64,000 nt of DNA. Source: Aestuariibaculum sediminum (lineage in GTDB: Bacteria > Bacteroidota > Bacteroidia > Flavobacteriales > Flavobacteriaceae). Numbering within the stretch: position 1 is the stretch's first letter; each line of letters opens with the position of its first letter. Location: positions 62,001 to 126,000 of the forward strand of contig NZ_JACVXB010000005.1 of NCBI RefSeq assembly GCF_014596945.1, given 5' to 3'. Shown in pieces: positions 16,898 to 25,976 of the stretch. A program made the translations under genes and the position numbers. The notes beneath the pieces are model-generated. The model saw only the letters and a program-made list of their open reading frames with translations, was not told where the DNA came from and did no database searches.

Positions 16898-17995
16898 TTA
16901 TAGTCTAATACCAATACCAAATTCAACAGCTTCGGCTTTCGCTCCATGAGATTTTAATGTCATGGCTCCAAAAATCTTCTTTCCAAAATAGCGTTTTAAA
17001 CCTATACGCACATATGTTCTACCTTCAAAATCGAACGGATAATACACATAATACCCAAACTGAGTTAGCACTGAAAATTTATTAATAAATAATTCGTGCC
17101 CTGCAAAAACACCAACGCGTTTATAGTCCTCATCGCCACTCACATCTTCTTCAGGATAGGAAACACTTTGATAGTAAATTAATTCTTCCAAAAACTTAGA
17201 GAAAAACACATCTGCCCCTAACTGTAAAGCACTTTTTACATTTATACGTTTATCGGCATAGGCCGAGGCTATATAAAACGGAAACTGACCACTTCCCACA
17301 ACATCACTTTCGTTTATACCTGTTCTAAAAACCAAATTATATTTAATTGGTTCGGTAAATTTTTCTTTTACGTCCTTTAAATTGGATTTATATACAGGAT
17401 CGACATCATCAATATTATAAGTAACCCCTATATTTAATGCTATCGAGTTCGTGCTTAAATTTGGTGCTTTTACGTTTGCATTGGAATAGTGAATTAACGA
17501 CAACCCTGCCTGTAAACCAAAACGATTAAAAATGCGTTCCTTTTTGTAATTAAGCATGGCAAACGTACTACTTAACAATTTCGAACCATATGCAATATTT
17601 CGGTAGTTTTCAGTCTTATCATACGGATTATCGGTATAAGCAATCCCTTGTGCGACTCGAAGCATCATATGCCGTTTCAGAAAATAAAAATTAAAATGCG
17701 CATATGCTGATGATACAGTTCCTAGTACATCACTTTTTAAATTCTGATAAACATAAGTCACTCCATAATCAGGATAATTATAACGCTGTTCCCAATTGTT
17801 ATAACCAAAAGTTTTCCTATTCCAACTTAAAATATAACCCTCCGGATGCCCCTCTATTAGATGTAATATATCATTGTTATGTAAAGCTATATTTCCTTTA
17901 AAGTAATTTAAATCAATGTAAGAGGTATGTGTTTTATCCTGAGAAAAACCAACCAAAAAAAACAATAAAAAGATGTAGGTTAAATAGGACCTCAT
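16898..17995 (-). CDS. Acyloxyacyl hydrolase (PagL-like lipid A 3-O-deacylase family) outer-membrane protein
   Basis: The protein has 365 residues with signal peptide MRSYLTYIFLLFFLVGFSQ. The body is a run of amphipathic beta strands consistent with an outer-membrane barrel. The stretch LSLIHYSNANVKAPNLSTNS carries the His-x-Ser-Asn-(Ala/Gly) pattern of the PagL catalytic region. It ends in an aromatic/hydrophobic C-terminal strand (VEFGIGIRL). It would trim acyl chains from lipid A in the outer leaflet, modifying envelope properties. The family match is fair; the activity is inferred. Confidence 0.75.
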   Translation of the reverse strand: MRSYLTYIFLLFFLVGFSQDKTHTSYIDLNYFKGNIALHNNDILHLIEGHPEGYILSWNRKTFGYNNWEQRYNYPDYGVTYVYQNLKSDVLGTVSSAYAHFNFYFLKRHMMLRVAQGIAYTDNPYDKTENYRNIAYGSKLLSSTFAMLNYKKERIFNRFGLQAGLSLIHYSNANVKAPNLSTNSIALNIGVTYNIDDVDPVYKSNLKDVKEKFTEPIKYNLVFRTGINESDVVGSGQFPFYIASAYADKRINVKSALQLGADVFFSKFLEELIYYQSVSYPEEDVSGDEDYKRVGVFAGHELFINKFSVLTQFGYYVYYPFDFEGRTYVRIGLKRYFGKKIFGAMTLKSHGAKAEAVEFGIGIRL

Positions 17996-18115
17996 TTAAA
18001 ATTTGTTGCTTAAACAGCAAAAGTAATAGAATATTTAAACAATCAAGTCAATTAAATGAATCACTTTAAAGCATCCCAACATTATATCCATCTTAATAAC
18101 TTTCATACAAATAAT

Positions 18116-18577
18116 TTATTCAGTAAAAATTGTGTTTTTGTATAGGGTTAACAGTGCGGCAACAATAATTATATTTTTAAAAATATATTGCCCGAGTAGT
18201 GTAAATACTATTGGCGAACCAGAAAAAGATTGATTAGGAAATATAAAAAACGGTAGAAAGGTACAACACATATGTAACAAAGCAGATAAAACTACAGGCT
18301 TCCTGAAAATATTTAATACTAAAAGTATTCCAATAGTCGTCTCCCAAATTGCCAGTAAAATAATTGATAAATTAGAAGGCACTAAACCCATTGTAATCAC
18401 ATCCATGGTGTTTTTAGCTAAATCTTCAGCAGGACTTAAATGATCAAAGAATTTTAATCCGCCAAACCATAAATAGACTAAACCAATTGCTAAAGCCAAA
18501 AACTGATTTTTTAATACTTGACGTTTAATTTTAATAGGATTTACAAATTCGTATAAGAATAGAACTTTTTCTTTCAT
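18116..18577 (-). CDS. DoxX-like small integral membrane protein
   Basis: The 153-residue protein has four predicted transmembrane segments (about 28-45, 72-95, 97-115, 128-147). LALAIGLVYLWFGGLKFF and the layout resemble the DoxX/YkgB group. The role is unknown; relatives act in redox or osmotic contexts. It is transcribed alone, with a 9-bp inverted repeat about 50 bp upstream. No terminator is seen in the 120 bp before the PagL-like gene, so read-through is possible. Confidence 0.65.
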   Translation of the reverse strand: MKEKVLFLYEFVNPIKIKRQVLKNQFLALAIGLVYLWFGGLKFFDHLSPAEDLAKNTMDVITMGLVPSNLSIILLAIWETTIGILLVLNIFRKPVVLSALLHMCCTFLPFFIFPNQSFSGSPIVFTLLGQYIFKNIIIVAALLTLYKNTIFTE

Positions 18578-18625
18578 ACTTAAATTTGGTTGGTTATTTG
18601 AGATGTAATTTATAATTTTTCAGTA

Positions 18626-18652
18626 AAACGAATGTGCAAAAATCATTCGTTT
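18626..18652. promoter_or_regulatory. Operator-like inverted repeat upstream of the DoxX-like gene
   Basis: Perfect 9-bp arms AAACGAATG and CATTCGTTT are separated by 9 bp. On the minus strand the spacer side contains GATTTTTG, close to the TAnnTTTG -7 box, so a dimeric repressor could cover the promoter. No regulator gene is adjacent. Confidence 0.4.
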
Positions 18653-18700
18653 AGAGGGTATTTTTCCATATAAACCTAAAAAATCATTATAATTAAGTAT

Positions 18701-18727
18701 AAAAAAAGCACGCATAAAAAGCGTGCT
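18701..18727 (-). terminator. Intrinsic terminator downstream of metF
   Basis: On the minus strand AGCACGC pairs with GCGTGCT around a 7-base loop and is followed by seven T residues. It closes the metH-metF transcript. Confidence 0.88.
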
Positions 18728-18753
18728 CATGATATAATCTATAATTATTTATT

Positions 18754-19710
18754 TTAAAATAACTCTGAAGCAATGGCTTTAATATTATCACTTTTACCCA
18801 TTGAGTAATAATGTAAAAATGGCACACCAGCATCTTTCAACTCTTTCGATTGTTGAATAGCAAACTCAATACCAACTTGCCTAACAGCCTTATTATCTTT
18901 GCAACCTTCTACGGCATCGATAAGATCTTCTGGTAAGTCTATTTTAAATACCTGCGGTAAAATCTGTAAATGGCGTTTTACTGCAATTGGTTTTATACCG
19001 GGAATGATAGGCACAGTTATTCCAATCGCTCTGGCTTTTTCAACAAAATCGAAGTACTTTTTGTTGTCGAAAAACATTTGAGTTACCACATAATCGGCTC
19101 CTGCATCAACCTTTTCCTTTAAACGCTTTAAATCAGTATTTAAGGACGGGGCCTCCATATGTTTTTCAGGGTAACCTGCTACACCTACACAAAAATCATA
19201 ATTGTGTTCTACCTCAATGTCATCGTGCAAATACTTTCCTTTATTAAGACTCGAAATTTGCTGTACCAATTCACTAGCAAAAGCATGTCCCCCTTGAGTT
19301 GGCACGAAATAAGACTCATCCTTTCTCGAATCGCCACGTAATGCTACAACATTATCAATACCCAAATAATGACAATCGACCAAAACATATTCGGTCTCTT
19401 CTTTTGTAAAACCACCACATAATAAATGCGGAATAGCATCCACATTATATTTATGCATAATTGAAGCGCAAATTCCTACTGTACCGGGGCGCATACGAGT
19501 AATACGCTTATCTAAAAGTCCATTGCCTTTATCGACATACACATACTCTTCCCTAGAGGTTGTGACATCAATAAACGGTGGATTAAATTCCATTAATGGA
19601 TCAATATTATTATATAAATCCTGAATATTTTTACCTTTTTGCGGCGGAATTACTTCAAAAGAAAACAAAGTTTTTCCGTTAGCTTTTTTAATATGGTCTG
19701 TTACTTTCAT
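18754..19710 (-). CDS. metF: 5,10-methylenetetrahydrofolate reductase
   Basis: MetF makes 5-methyl-THF, the methyl donor used by MetH. The 318-residue protein has the FAD-binding TIM-barrel motifs: FSFEVIPPQKGKN (with the catalytic Glu), VDVTTSR-like FIDVTTSREE, NVVALRGDSRK (folate/FAD region), and the flavin loop DYVVTQMFFDN followed by PIIPGIKPI. It is the last gene of the SAM-riboswitch-controlled metH operon, about 300 bp after metH with a small ORF and a repeat-like element between. Confidence 0.96.
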   Translation of the reverse strand: MKVTDHIKKANGKTLFSFEVIPPQKGKNIQDLYNNIDPLMEFNPPFIDVTTSREEYVYVDKGNGLLDKRITRMRPGTVGICASIMHKYNVDAIPHLLCGGFTKEETEYVLVDCHYLGIDNVVALRGDSRKDESYFVPTQGGHAFASELVQQISSLNKGKYLHDDIEVEHNYDFCVGVAGYPEKHMEAPSLNTDLKRLKEKVDAGADYVVTQMFFDNKKYFDFVEKARAIGITVPIIPGIKPIAVKRHLQILPQVFKIDLPEDLIDAVEGCKDNKAVRQVGIEFAIQQSKELKDAGVPFLHYYSMGKSDNIKAIASELF

Positions 19711-19739
19711 TTTTTCTGAATTTCAATCAGTAATTTATT

Positions 19740-19829
19740 CTAAGTAAAATAAGCCACTGTTAATGCAGCCAAACCCAAAATAAAAAGCTGAAAGAAAAAA
19801 ACAAAAGCCTCGTTCTGAATCTTTTTCAT
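19740..19829 (-). CDS. Possible 29-residue membrane peptide between metH and metF
   Basis: An ATG at 19827-19829 opens a 29-codon frame, MKKIQNEAFVFFFQLFILG followed by LAALTVAYFT and TAG. It has a positively charged start and one long hydrophobic helix, as for a small single-pass membrane protein. It lies 29 bp before metF in the same operon. No homologue is recalled; it may be spurious in AT-rich DNA. Confidence 0.35.
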   Translation of the reverse strand: MKKIQNEAFVFFFQLFILGLAALTVAYFT

Positions 19830-19917
19830 ATTATAATTTTGCTGCAAATGTCTTATTTAAGTTCATTTCATTTGTTAGGAAAAACGAAACAAATTGTTAA
19901 GTCTTATCTTTATTTTT

Positions 19918-20014
19918 TGGGCGTTACCCTTCGTTTATACTTCGGGTCGCGCTTTCCTCTTTATCTTTTTTATCGTTCCTCAAAAAAAGGATGCCGTTGC
20001 AATCGCTAGCGCAA
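19918..20014. repeat. GC-richer, partly palindromic intergenic element (REP-like) after metH
   Basis: Directly after the metH stop lies about 97 bp starting GGGCGTTACCCTTCG, with GGGTCGCGCTTTCC, a hairpin from TATCTTTTTT pairing with AAAAAAGGAT, and ending CAATCGCTAGCGC. The wording is like the dispersed GGGCGT...GGATACCG...CTAACGC elements I recall from Flavobacteria. No second copy is in this window. Confidence 0.5.
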
Positions 20015-20015
20015 A

Positions 20016-22691
20016 TTAATCTGCAATATTAGGATGCAGCCACTTGCTTGCTTTGGCTTTATCGATTCCTTTTCGGTTTGCATAATCCGTTACCTGATCA
20101 TCGGTAATCTTACCCAATCCAAAATACTTTGCTTCCGGATTTGCAAAATAATAACCCGAAACAGCTGCTGCCGGCCACATGGCTAAACTTTCGGTCAGTC
20201 TTACGCCTATTATTTTTTCAACTTCTAAAAGTTCCCAAATGGTCTCCTTCTCTAAATGATCTGGACAAGCTGGATACCCCGGCGCCGGACGAATACCTTT
20301 ATAACTTTCTTTAATTAAATCGTCGTTTGTTAAATCTTCATCAGCAGCGTAACCCCAATGCTTCGTTCTTATTTGTTTATGTAAATACTCGGCAAACGCT
20401 TCAGCAAACCGATCGGCAATGGCTTGTGCCATAATGCCATTATAATCATCGCCTTTAGACCTGTAATCATCAGCTAATTCCTGAGCTCCAAAAATACCTA
20501 CACAAAACGCACCAATATAATCCGTTTTTCCACTCGCCTTAGGTGCAATAAAATCGGCCAACGCATGATTAGGAATTCCTTCGCGCTTGCTTAACTGCTG
20601 GCGTAAGGTTCTAAATACCGCTATTTCTTTACCTTTTTTCTGTACCGAAATATCATCGTCGTTAATGCTATTTGCTTCAAACAACCCGAAAACAGCTTTT
20701 GGTTTTAACGATTGTTTCGCAATAATCTCTTCAATCATGTCCTGTGCTTCCTGATACATAATTGTCGCTTGCTCTCCCACCACTTCATCGGTTAAAATAT
20801 CGGGAAATTTACCATGTAAATCCCAGCTTCTAAAAAACGGACTCCAATCTATATAGGGAACCAATTCTTTTAAACTCAATTGCTTCAGCATTTGAACACC
20901 TAATTCTTTAGGTTTTACAATATCGGCATTTTCCCAATCAATTTTATACTTACGCTTACGAGCTTCTTCTATAGAAATATACGATTTCTCCTTACCGCGT
21001 TTTAAGAACTTGGTTCTGAATTCGTCGTAATCCTTTTTTAGTTTGGCTACGTATTCGTTATTTGTTTTCTTGTTTAATAAATCACCAACCACAGTTACTG
21101 CACGCGAAGCATCATTTACATGAACTACTGCATTTTCATATTGCGGGTCGATTTTAACTGCCGTATGCGCTTTGGAGGTAGTTGCCCCACCAATTAACAA
21201 GGGTACATTAAAGTTTTCACGCTGCATTTCTTTAGCTAAGTACACCATTTCATCTAAAGATGGCGTAATTAAACCTGAAAGACCAATAGCATCAACACGT
21301 TCTTTGATAGCCGTTTCTATAATTTTTTCTGGCGGTACCATGACCCCCAAATCAACAATCTCGTAATTGTTACAGGCTAAAACCACGCTTACAATATTTT
21401 TTCCAATATCGTGCACATCACCTTTTACGGTTGCCATAAGCACTTTACCAACTGGCTCCGATTCTTCTGTTTTTTCGGCTTCAATAAACGGATTTAAATA
21501 CGCCACGGCTTTTTTCATGACACGTGCGGATTTTACCACTTGAGGCAAGAACATTTTTCCTGCTCCAAATAAATCGCCAACCACGTTCATACCAATCATA
21601 AGGTGCCCTTCAATGACATCAATTGGTTTTTCTGACTCTAATCTCGCGGCTTCTACATCTTCAATAATAAAAGCATCGATTCCTTTTACTAACGCATGAG
21701 TAATACGATCTTGCACTGGATTCTCACGCCATGATAAATCGACTGTTTTTTCGGCTTTTGTTCCCTTTACCGTTTCTGCGAATTCCAATAAGCGCTCGGT
21801 AGCATCATCACGCCGATCTAAAACTACATCTTCAACATGTTCTAGTAAATCCTTCGGAATATCGTCGTAAACCTCTAACATGGTCGGGTTTACAATGCCC
21901 ATATTCATCCCAGCCTGAATGGCATGATATAAAAATACCGAGTGCATGGCTTCACGAACGGTGTCATTTCCTCTAAACGAAAACGACACGTTACTCACAC
22001 CGCCACTCACACTTACGTTCTCCAGATTTTGTCGAACCCAACGGGTGGCTTCAATAAAATCGATGGCATTTCTTCGGTGTTCTTCCATTCCTGTTGCCAC
22101 AGGAAATATGTTTAAATCGAAAATAATATCTTCAGAAGGAAAACCTACTTTATCTACTAAAATTCGGTAAGACCGCTCTGCTATTTCAATACGTCGTTCG
22201 TAATTATCGGCTTGACCAACTTCGTCGAACGCCATGACTATAACCGCCGCACCGTAACGTTTAATTTGTTTGGCTTCCCAGATAAATTTCTCTTCGCCTT
22301 CTTTTAAAGAAATAGAGTTAACCACACATTTTCCTTGTACCACCTGCAAGCCTGCTTCGATAATCTCCCATTTGGAGCTATCAATCATTATAGGCACCCT
22401 GGAAATATCGGGTTCGGCCGCAATCAAATTTAAAAAACGTACCATAGACTCTTTTCCATCTATCAGTCCGTCGTCCATATTAATATCGATAATTTGTGCA
22501 CCTCCATCTACCTGATGGCGTGCAATATCGAGAGCTTCATCAAATTTTTCCTCTTTAATTAAGCGCAAAAATTTTCTTGATCCGGCAACATTGGTTCGTT
22601 CTCCTACATTTATAAAGTTACTGTTCTCATTTAAAACCAATGGTTCTAAACCAGAAAGCTTCATGTATTTTGTTTGCTTTACTTTCATCAA
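20016..22691 (-). CDS. metH: Methionine synthase, pterin-, cobalamin- and activation-domain subunit
   Basis: This 891-residue protein equals MetH without its homocysteine module. In order it has the methyl-THF-binding domain (about 20-300, starting [13 protein letters not shown]), cobalamin cap and binding domain (about 320-545, with D425-x-H427-x-x-G430 in GDVHDIG carrying the lower axial His) and the SAM-dependent reactivation domain (about 590-890, [10 protein letters not shown] at 801-810). The homocysteine part is encoded 12 bp upstream as a separate protein, so the enzyme must assemble from two chains. It needs B12 supply and reductive reactivation. It is under the upstream SAM-I riboswitch. 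Confidence 0.95.
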   Translation of the reverse strand: MMKVKQTKYMKLSGLEPLVLNENSNFINVGERTNVAGSRKFLRLIKEEKFDEALDIARHQVDGGAQIIDINMDDGLIDGKESMVRFLNLIAAEPDISRVPIMIDSSKWEIIEAGLQVVQGKCVVNSISLKEGEEKFIWEAKQIKRYGAAVIVMAFDEVGQADNYERRIEIAERSYRILVDKVGFPSEDIIFDLNIFPVATGMEEHRRNAIDFIEATRWVRQNLENVSVSGGVSNVSFSFRGNDTVREAMHSVFLYHAIQAGMNMGIVNPTMLEVYDDIPKDLLEHVEDVVLDRRDDATERLLEFAETVKGTKAEKTVDLSWRENPVQDRITHALVKGIDAFIIEDVEAARLESEKPIDVIEGHLMIGMNVVGDLFGAGKMFLPQVVKSARVMKKAVAYLNPFIEAEKTEESEPVGKVLMATVKGDVHDIGKNIVSVVLACNNYEIVDLGVMVPPEKIIETAIKERVDAIGLSGLITPSLDEMVYLAKEMQRENFNVPLLIGGATTSKAHTAVKIDPQYENAVVHVNDASRAVTVVGDLLNKKTNNEYVAKLKKDYDEFRTKFLKRGKEKSYISIEEARKRKYKIDWENADIVKPKELGVQMLKQLSLKELVPYIDWSPFFRSWDLHGKFPDILTDEVVGEQATIMYQEAQDMIEEIIAKQSLKPKAVFGLFEANSINDDDISVQKKGKEIAVFRTLRQQLSKREGIPNHALADFIAPKASGKTDYIGAFCVGIFGAQELADDYRSKGDDYNGIMAQAIADRFAEAFAEYLHKQIRTKHWGYAADEDLTNDDLIKESYKGIRPAPGYPACPDHLEKETIWELLEVEKIIGVRLTESLAMWPAAAVSGYYFANPEAKYFGLGKITDDQVTDYANRKGIDKAKASKWLHPNIAD

Positions 22692-22703
22692 AAACTTTTA
22701 ATG

Positions 22704-23711
22704 TTATGCTGAAACAACTTCAGCATGACGGCGTGGTTTATATTTAGCGGCAATATCTGCAATCACTTTAATATGCTCTGGTGTAGTTCCACAGCAGCCA
22801 CCTATAATATTTATTAAATTTTTCTTTAAATATTCCTCAATTTGTTCCCCCATTTCTTCTGGTGACTCGTCGTATTCACCAAAAGCATTAGGCAGTCCGG
22901 CATTGGGATGCGCCGAAATGGCGAAATCGGTTTTATTAGCAATAGCCTCTAAATGCGGTTGCAATAAATTTGCGCCTAAAGCACAATTAAACCCAATCGA
23001 TAGTAGTGGGATATGAGATACTGAAATTAAAAAAGCCTCAGCCGTTTGCCCTGACAAAGTCCTTCCTGAAGCATCAGTAATTGTACCACTTAACATGATT
23101 GGTACATCTATTTGACGTTCATCTTTCACCTCTTCTATTGCAAACAAAGCTGCTTTTGCATTTAAAGTATCAAACACGGTTTCAACCAATAATAAGTCAG
23201 CACCACCATCTAACAATGCTTCTATTTGCTGTTTGTAAGCAATGCGTAATTCATCAAAAGTCACAGCACGATATCCGGGGTCGTTTACATCGGGCGACAT
23301 ACTCGCCGTACGGTTTGTGGGTCCGATTGAACCAGCTACAAATCTAGGTTTATGAGGTTCTTTTGCCGTAAATTGATCTGCTACTTCTTTAGCTATTTTT
23401 GCAGATTGATAATTCAACTCATATACCAAGTCTTCCATCTCATAATCGGCCATAGCAATAGTTGTACCCGAAAAGGTATTGGTTTCTACAATATCGGCTC
23501 CTGCTTCAAAATATTTCGCATGCACTTCTTTAATAGCTTTTGGCTGCGTAATAGATAATAAATCGTTATTACCCTGTAATGGTATTTGGTAATCTTTAAA
23601 ACGTTCGCCTCTAAAATCATCTTCAGTAAATTTATAGCGCTGTAGCATAGTACCCATGGCACCATCGAGCACTAAAATACGTTCCTTTAAGGCTTTTTGT
23701 ATGTTTGACAT
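22704..23711 (-). CDS. metH: Methionine synthase, homocysteine-binding subunit
   Basis: The 335-residue protein is the N-terminal module of MetH: a TIM barrel that binds homocysteine through zinc. The zinc cysteines are visible in SIGFNCALGANL and in IIGGCCGTTPEH near the C-terminus; LDGAMGTMLQRY (16-27) and ETNTFSGT are further family blocks. It stands as a separate gene before the cobalamin-containing part, the split form common in Flavobacteriia. The first gene after the SAM-I riboswitch, it has a leader of about 190 bp. Confidence 0.93.
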   Translation of the reverse strand: MSNIQKALKERILVLDGAMGTMLQRYKFTEDDFRGERFKDYQIPLQGNNDLLSITQPKAIKEVHAKYFEAGADIVETNTFSGTTIAMADYEMEDLVYELNYQSAKIAKEVADQFTAKEPHKPRFVAGSIGPTNRTASMSPDVNDPGYRAVTFDELRIAYKQQIEALLDGGADLLLVETVFDTLNAKAALFAIEEVKDERQIDVPIMLSGTITDASGRTLSGQTAEAFLISVSHIPLLSIGFNCALGANLLQPHLEAIANKTDFAISAHPNAGLPNAFGEYDESPEEMGEQIEEYLKKNLINIIGGCCGTTPEHIKVIADIAAKYKPRRHAEVVSA

Positions 23712-23901
23712 TTTGATATGATAACCGTCTACTGAATACGCTTCTGAATCTCATTATGATGTTAAAAAAAAAACACCTATGAAAAGCTTAAACAAATTCA
23801 GTTTGACGAATTTTAATTTAATATTCGTTTATCTGTATGTCATCAAGAAAAGTAAAAAAAGACTTTCCGTTATCTTTCTAATATAAAAATTACATTAGTA
23901 G

Positions 23902-23979
23902 AATGTAGCACCTTCTTTAAAAGTAAAGGGTTGCCAAGGCTTCATCGGGTCTATTCCCTCTACCTTTCTGGATAACATT
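23902..23979 (-). ncRNA. SAM-I (S-box) riboswitch upstream of metH
   Basis: Read on the minus strand, the S-box core is clear: AATGTTATC, AGAAAGGTAGAGGGA, GACCCGATGAAGCC, TTGGCAACC and AAGGTGCTACATT, with P1 formed by AATGT and ACATT at the ends. SAM binding should repress metH and metF. The expression platform in the following 190 bp is not obvious; an ACGAAT/ATTCGT hairpin is present, but no clear U-tract terminator follows it. Confidence 0.95.
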
Positions 23980-24006
23980 ACAAATTAAGTTTATGAACTA
24001 GGGAAG

Positions 24007-24014
24007 CAAAAATA
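24007..24014 (-). promoter_or_regulatory. -7 promoter box TATTTTTG of the metH transcript
   Basis: An exact TAnnTTTG on the minus strand, 28 bp before the riboswitch aptamer, placing the start of transcription just ahead of P1. No convincing -33 TTG is seen. The rest of the gap to cysM (24015-24169) shows nothing recognisable. Confidence 0.55.
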
Positions 24015-24169
24015 CTATATATATTTTTTTTATCCTCATGAATTAAAGAAAATTGTTACTGTAAACGTCTTGTTGCTTATTAAAACATAAAACCTTCTTA
24101 ATCCATAGATTCTAGCGACACGAATCCTATCGTCTGGACTTGGATTGATTAAATTCCAAAATCACCTAA

Positions 24170-25060
24170 TTATTCGAATAACGTTGATGACAAATACCGG
24201 TCGCCACGATCACATACTATAGAAACAATAACGCCTTCCTGAATTGTTTTAGCAATTTCTAAAGCACAAAATGCGGCGCCCCCGCTACTCATGCCTGCAA
24301 AAACACCGGCTTCCTTTGCCAAACGTTGTGTGGTTGCTTTGGCGTTTGATTCACTCACATCAATAACCACATCGACTTTTGATCGATCAAAAAACTTAGG
24401 AACATAAGCTTCCGGCCATTTTCTAATGCCTGGAATTCTAGCTCCATCTTCAGGTTGTGCTCCTACAATAGTTATGTTTTCATTTTGTTCTTTTAAAAAT
24501 GTCGACACCCCCATTATGGTTCCTGTGGTTCCCATAGCTGATACAAAATGTGTTATTTCTCCATCGGTATCTCTCCAAATTTCTGGTCCGGTGGTTTTTA
24601 CATGTGCCTTCCAGTTATCGTTATTTTCAAACTGATTTAGAAGCACATATCCCTTTTCATCACGAAGCTTAAATGCTAAATCACGCGAACCTTCGATACC
24701 CTCGGCTGCCGAAGTTAAAATAACCTCAGCGCCATATGCTCGCATTGTTTTTACGCGTTCTTCGGTAGAGTTTTCAGGCATGATTAAGACCATTTTAAGC
24801 CCGAATAAATTTGCTATTAAGGCTAATGCAATACCGGTGTTTCCACTAGTGGCTTCCACCAAAGTACCTCCTGGCTTAACATCGCCACGTTTTAGTGCTT
24901 CATTAATCATATTAAACGCTGCACGGTCCTTTACACTGCCCCCGGGATTATCTCCTTCCAGCTTTAAATACAACTTTACTTTTTCTTTGCCCACCAAATG
25001 ACTTGCATCAATAAGTGGTGTGTTTCCTATGTGATCTAAAATTCCTTTAACGGATGCCAT
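24170..25060 (-). CDS. cysM: Cysteine synthase (CysM/CysK family, PLP-dependent)
   Basis: It replaces the acetyl group of O-acetylserine with sulfide. The 296-residue protein has the PLP lysine in GGSVKDRAAFNMI, the phosphate-binding/substrate loop EATSGNTGIALA, and the glycine-rich PLP-phosphate site SAMGTTGTIMG. Size and sequence fit the CysM-like shorter branch, which can also use thiosulfate, but CysK activity is equally possible. The start codon lies inside the 3' end of cysE (14-bp overlap), suggesting translational coupling and matched enzyme amounts. Confidence 0.92.
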   Translation of the reverse strand: MASVKGILDHIGNTPLIDASHLVGKEKVKLYLKLEGDNPGGSVKDRAAFNMINEALKRGDVKPGGTLVEATSGNTGIALALIANLFGLKMVLIMPENSTEERVKTMRAYGAEVILTSAAEGIEGSRDLAFKLRDEKGYVLLNQFENNDNWKAHVKTTGPEIWRDTDGEITHFVSAMGTTGTIMGVSTFLKEQNENITIVGAQPEDGARIPGIRKWPEAYVPKFFDRSKVDVVIDVSESNAKATTQRLAKEAGVFAGMSSGGAAFCALEIAKTIQEGVIVSIVCDRGDRYLSSTLFE

Positions 25061-25817
25061 TCTTTTTGGGTCTGATTTTTATTTCGGTTTGATACGTTAC
25101 TAATGAATTTTCGGGAACAGATTGTGTAATCCAAACGTTCGCTCCAATGGTACTATTCGCTCCAATAACTATATCGCCTCCAAGTATGGTTGCATTAGCA
25201 TAAATTGTAACATTATCTTCAATAGTTGGATGCCGCTTTGTAGATTCCATACTCTTTTTTACTTGTATACCACCTAATGTTACCCCTTGAAAAATCTTTA
25301 CATTATTTTTTATAATAGAAGTTTCACCTATAACAATACCTGTACCGTGATCTAAGAAAAAAGATTCTCCAATAGTTGCTCCAGGATGTATATCGATGCC
25401 TGTAATTCCATGTACATACTCACTCATCATTCTAGGAATAATCGGTACTTGTTGCACATATAATTCATGACTTAAACGATAAACACAAATAGCGTAAAAC
25501 CCAGGACAGGCCAAGTAAACTTCTTCCAAACTTTTTGTTGCCGGATCAAAATTTACCACCGCTACAGCATCCAGTTCCAATTTCTCTTTAATAAGTGGAA
25601 ATTTAGCTTGAAACTCATCCCAAACCCTATCTCCTTTATCAATTTGAAAATTGTCAGCGATTTCTAGAAAAGTTGTTTTCAAGCATTCCAGCTCATCATC
25701 GTGAGCGTCGAACAAATAATAAAATAAGTTTTTAGTAAAGCTCTCTACAACATCCTTTAGGCGTACATTGTATTTTTTACCAATCAATTTATCGTTTAAT
25801 TCTTTACACGGTTTCAT
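25047..25817 (-). CDS. cysE: Serine O-acetyltransferase
   Basis: CysE makes O-acetylserine from serine and acetyl-CoA. The 256-residue protein has a helical N-terminal part (about 1-130) and a left-handed beta-helix of hexapeptide repeats (about 145-245, for example IHPGATIGESFFLDHGTG with the catalytic His-Asp pair, and GVTLGGIQV). The C-terminus, TEIKIRPKKNGIR, lacks the usual terminal Ile of CysK-binding tails followed by stop, so complex formation with CysM is uncertain. It lies 159 bp after the sulfate assimilation operon and may have its own promoter; AATTCC half-sites resembling the upstream Rrf2-type palindrome occur there. Confidence 0.93.
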   Translation of the reverse strand: MKPCKELNDKLIGKKYNVRLKDVVESFTKNLFYYLFDAHDDELECLKTTFLEIADNFQIDKGDRVWDEFQAKFPLIKEKLELDAVAVVNFDPATKSLEEVYLACPGFYAICVYRLSHELYVQQVPIIPRMMSEYVHGITGIDIHPGATIGESFFLDHGTGIVIGETSIIKNNVKIFQGVTLGGIQVKKSMESTKRHPTIEDNVTIYANATILGGDIVIGANSTIGANVWITQSVPENSLVTYQTEIKIRPKKNGIR

Positions 25818-25976
25818 TAAACTTTGTTTTTAATGATAAAATGCAATTCGCATAATTAATCGATTCTTTCAATATGAATGTCTTAACTATCGGAATTGCA
25901 CTTTAAAAGATTATGTTTTTCAGTTTTGTCGCTATTTCATCTTAAAGTTTACAGCTTCAAGATACGCATTTCTGAA

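Noticed and set aside
23712-24169. Search for a cobalamin riboswitch upstream of B12-dependent metH.
   Set aside because: Only S-box elements are present; no B12-box was recognised.
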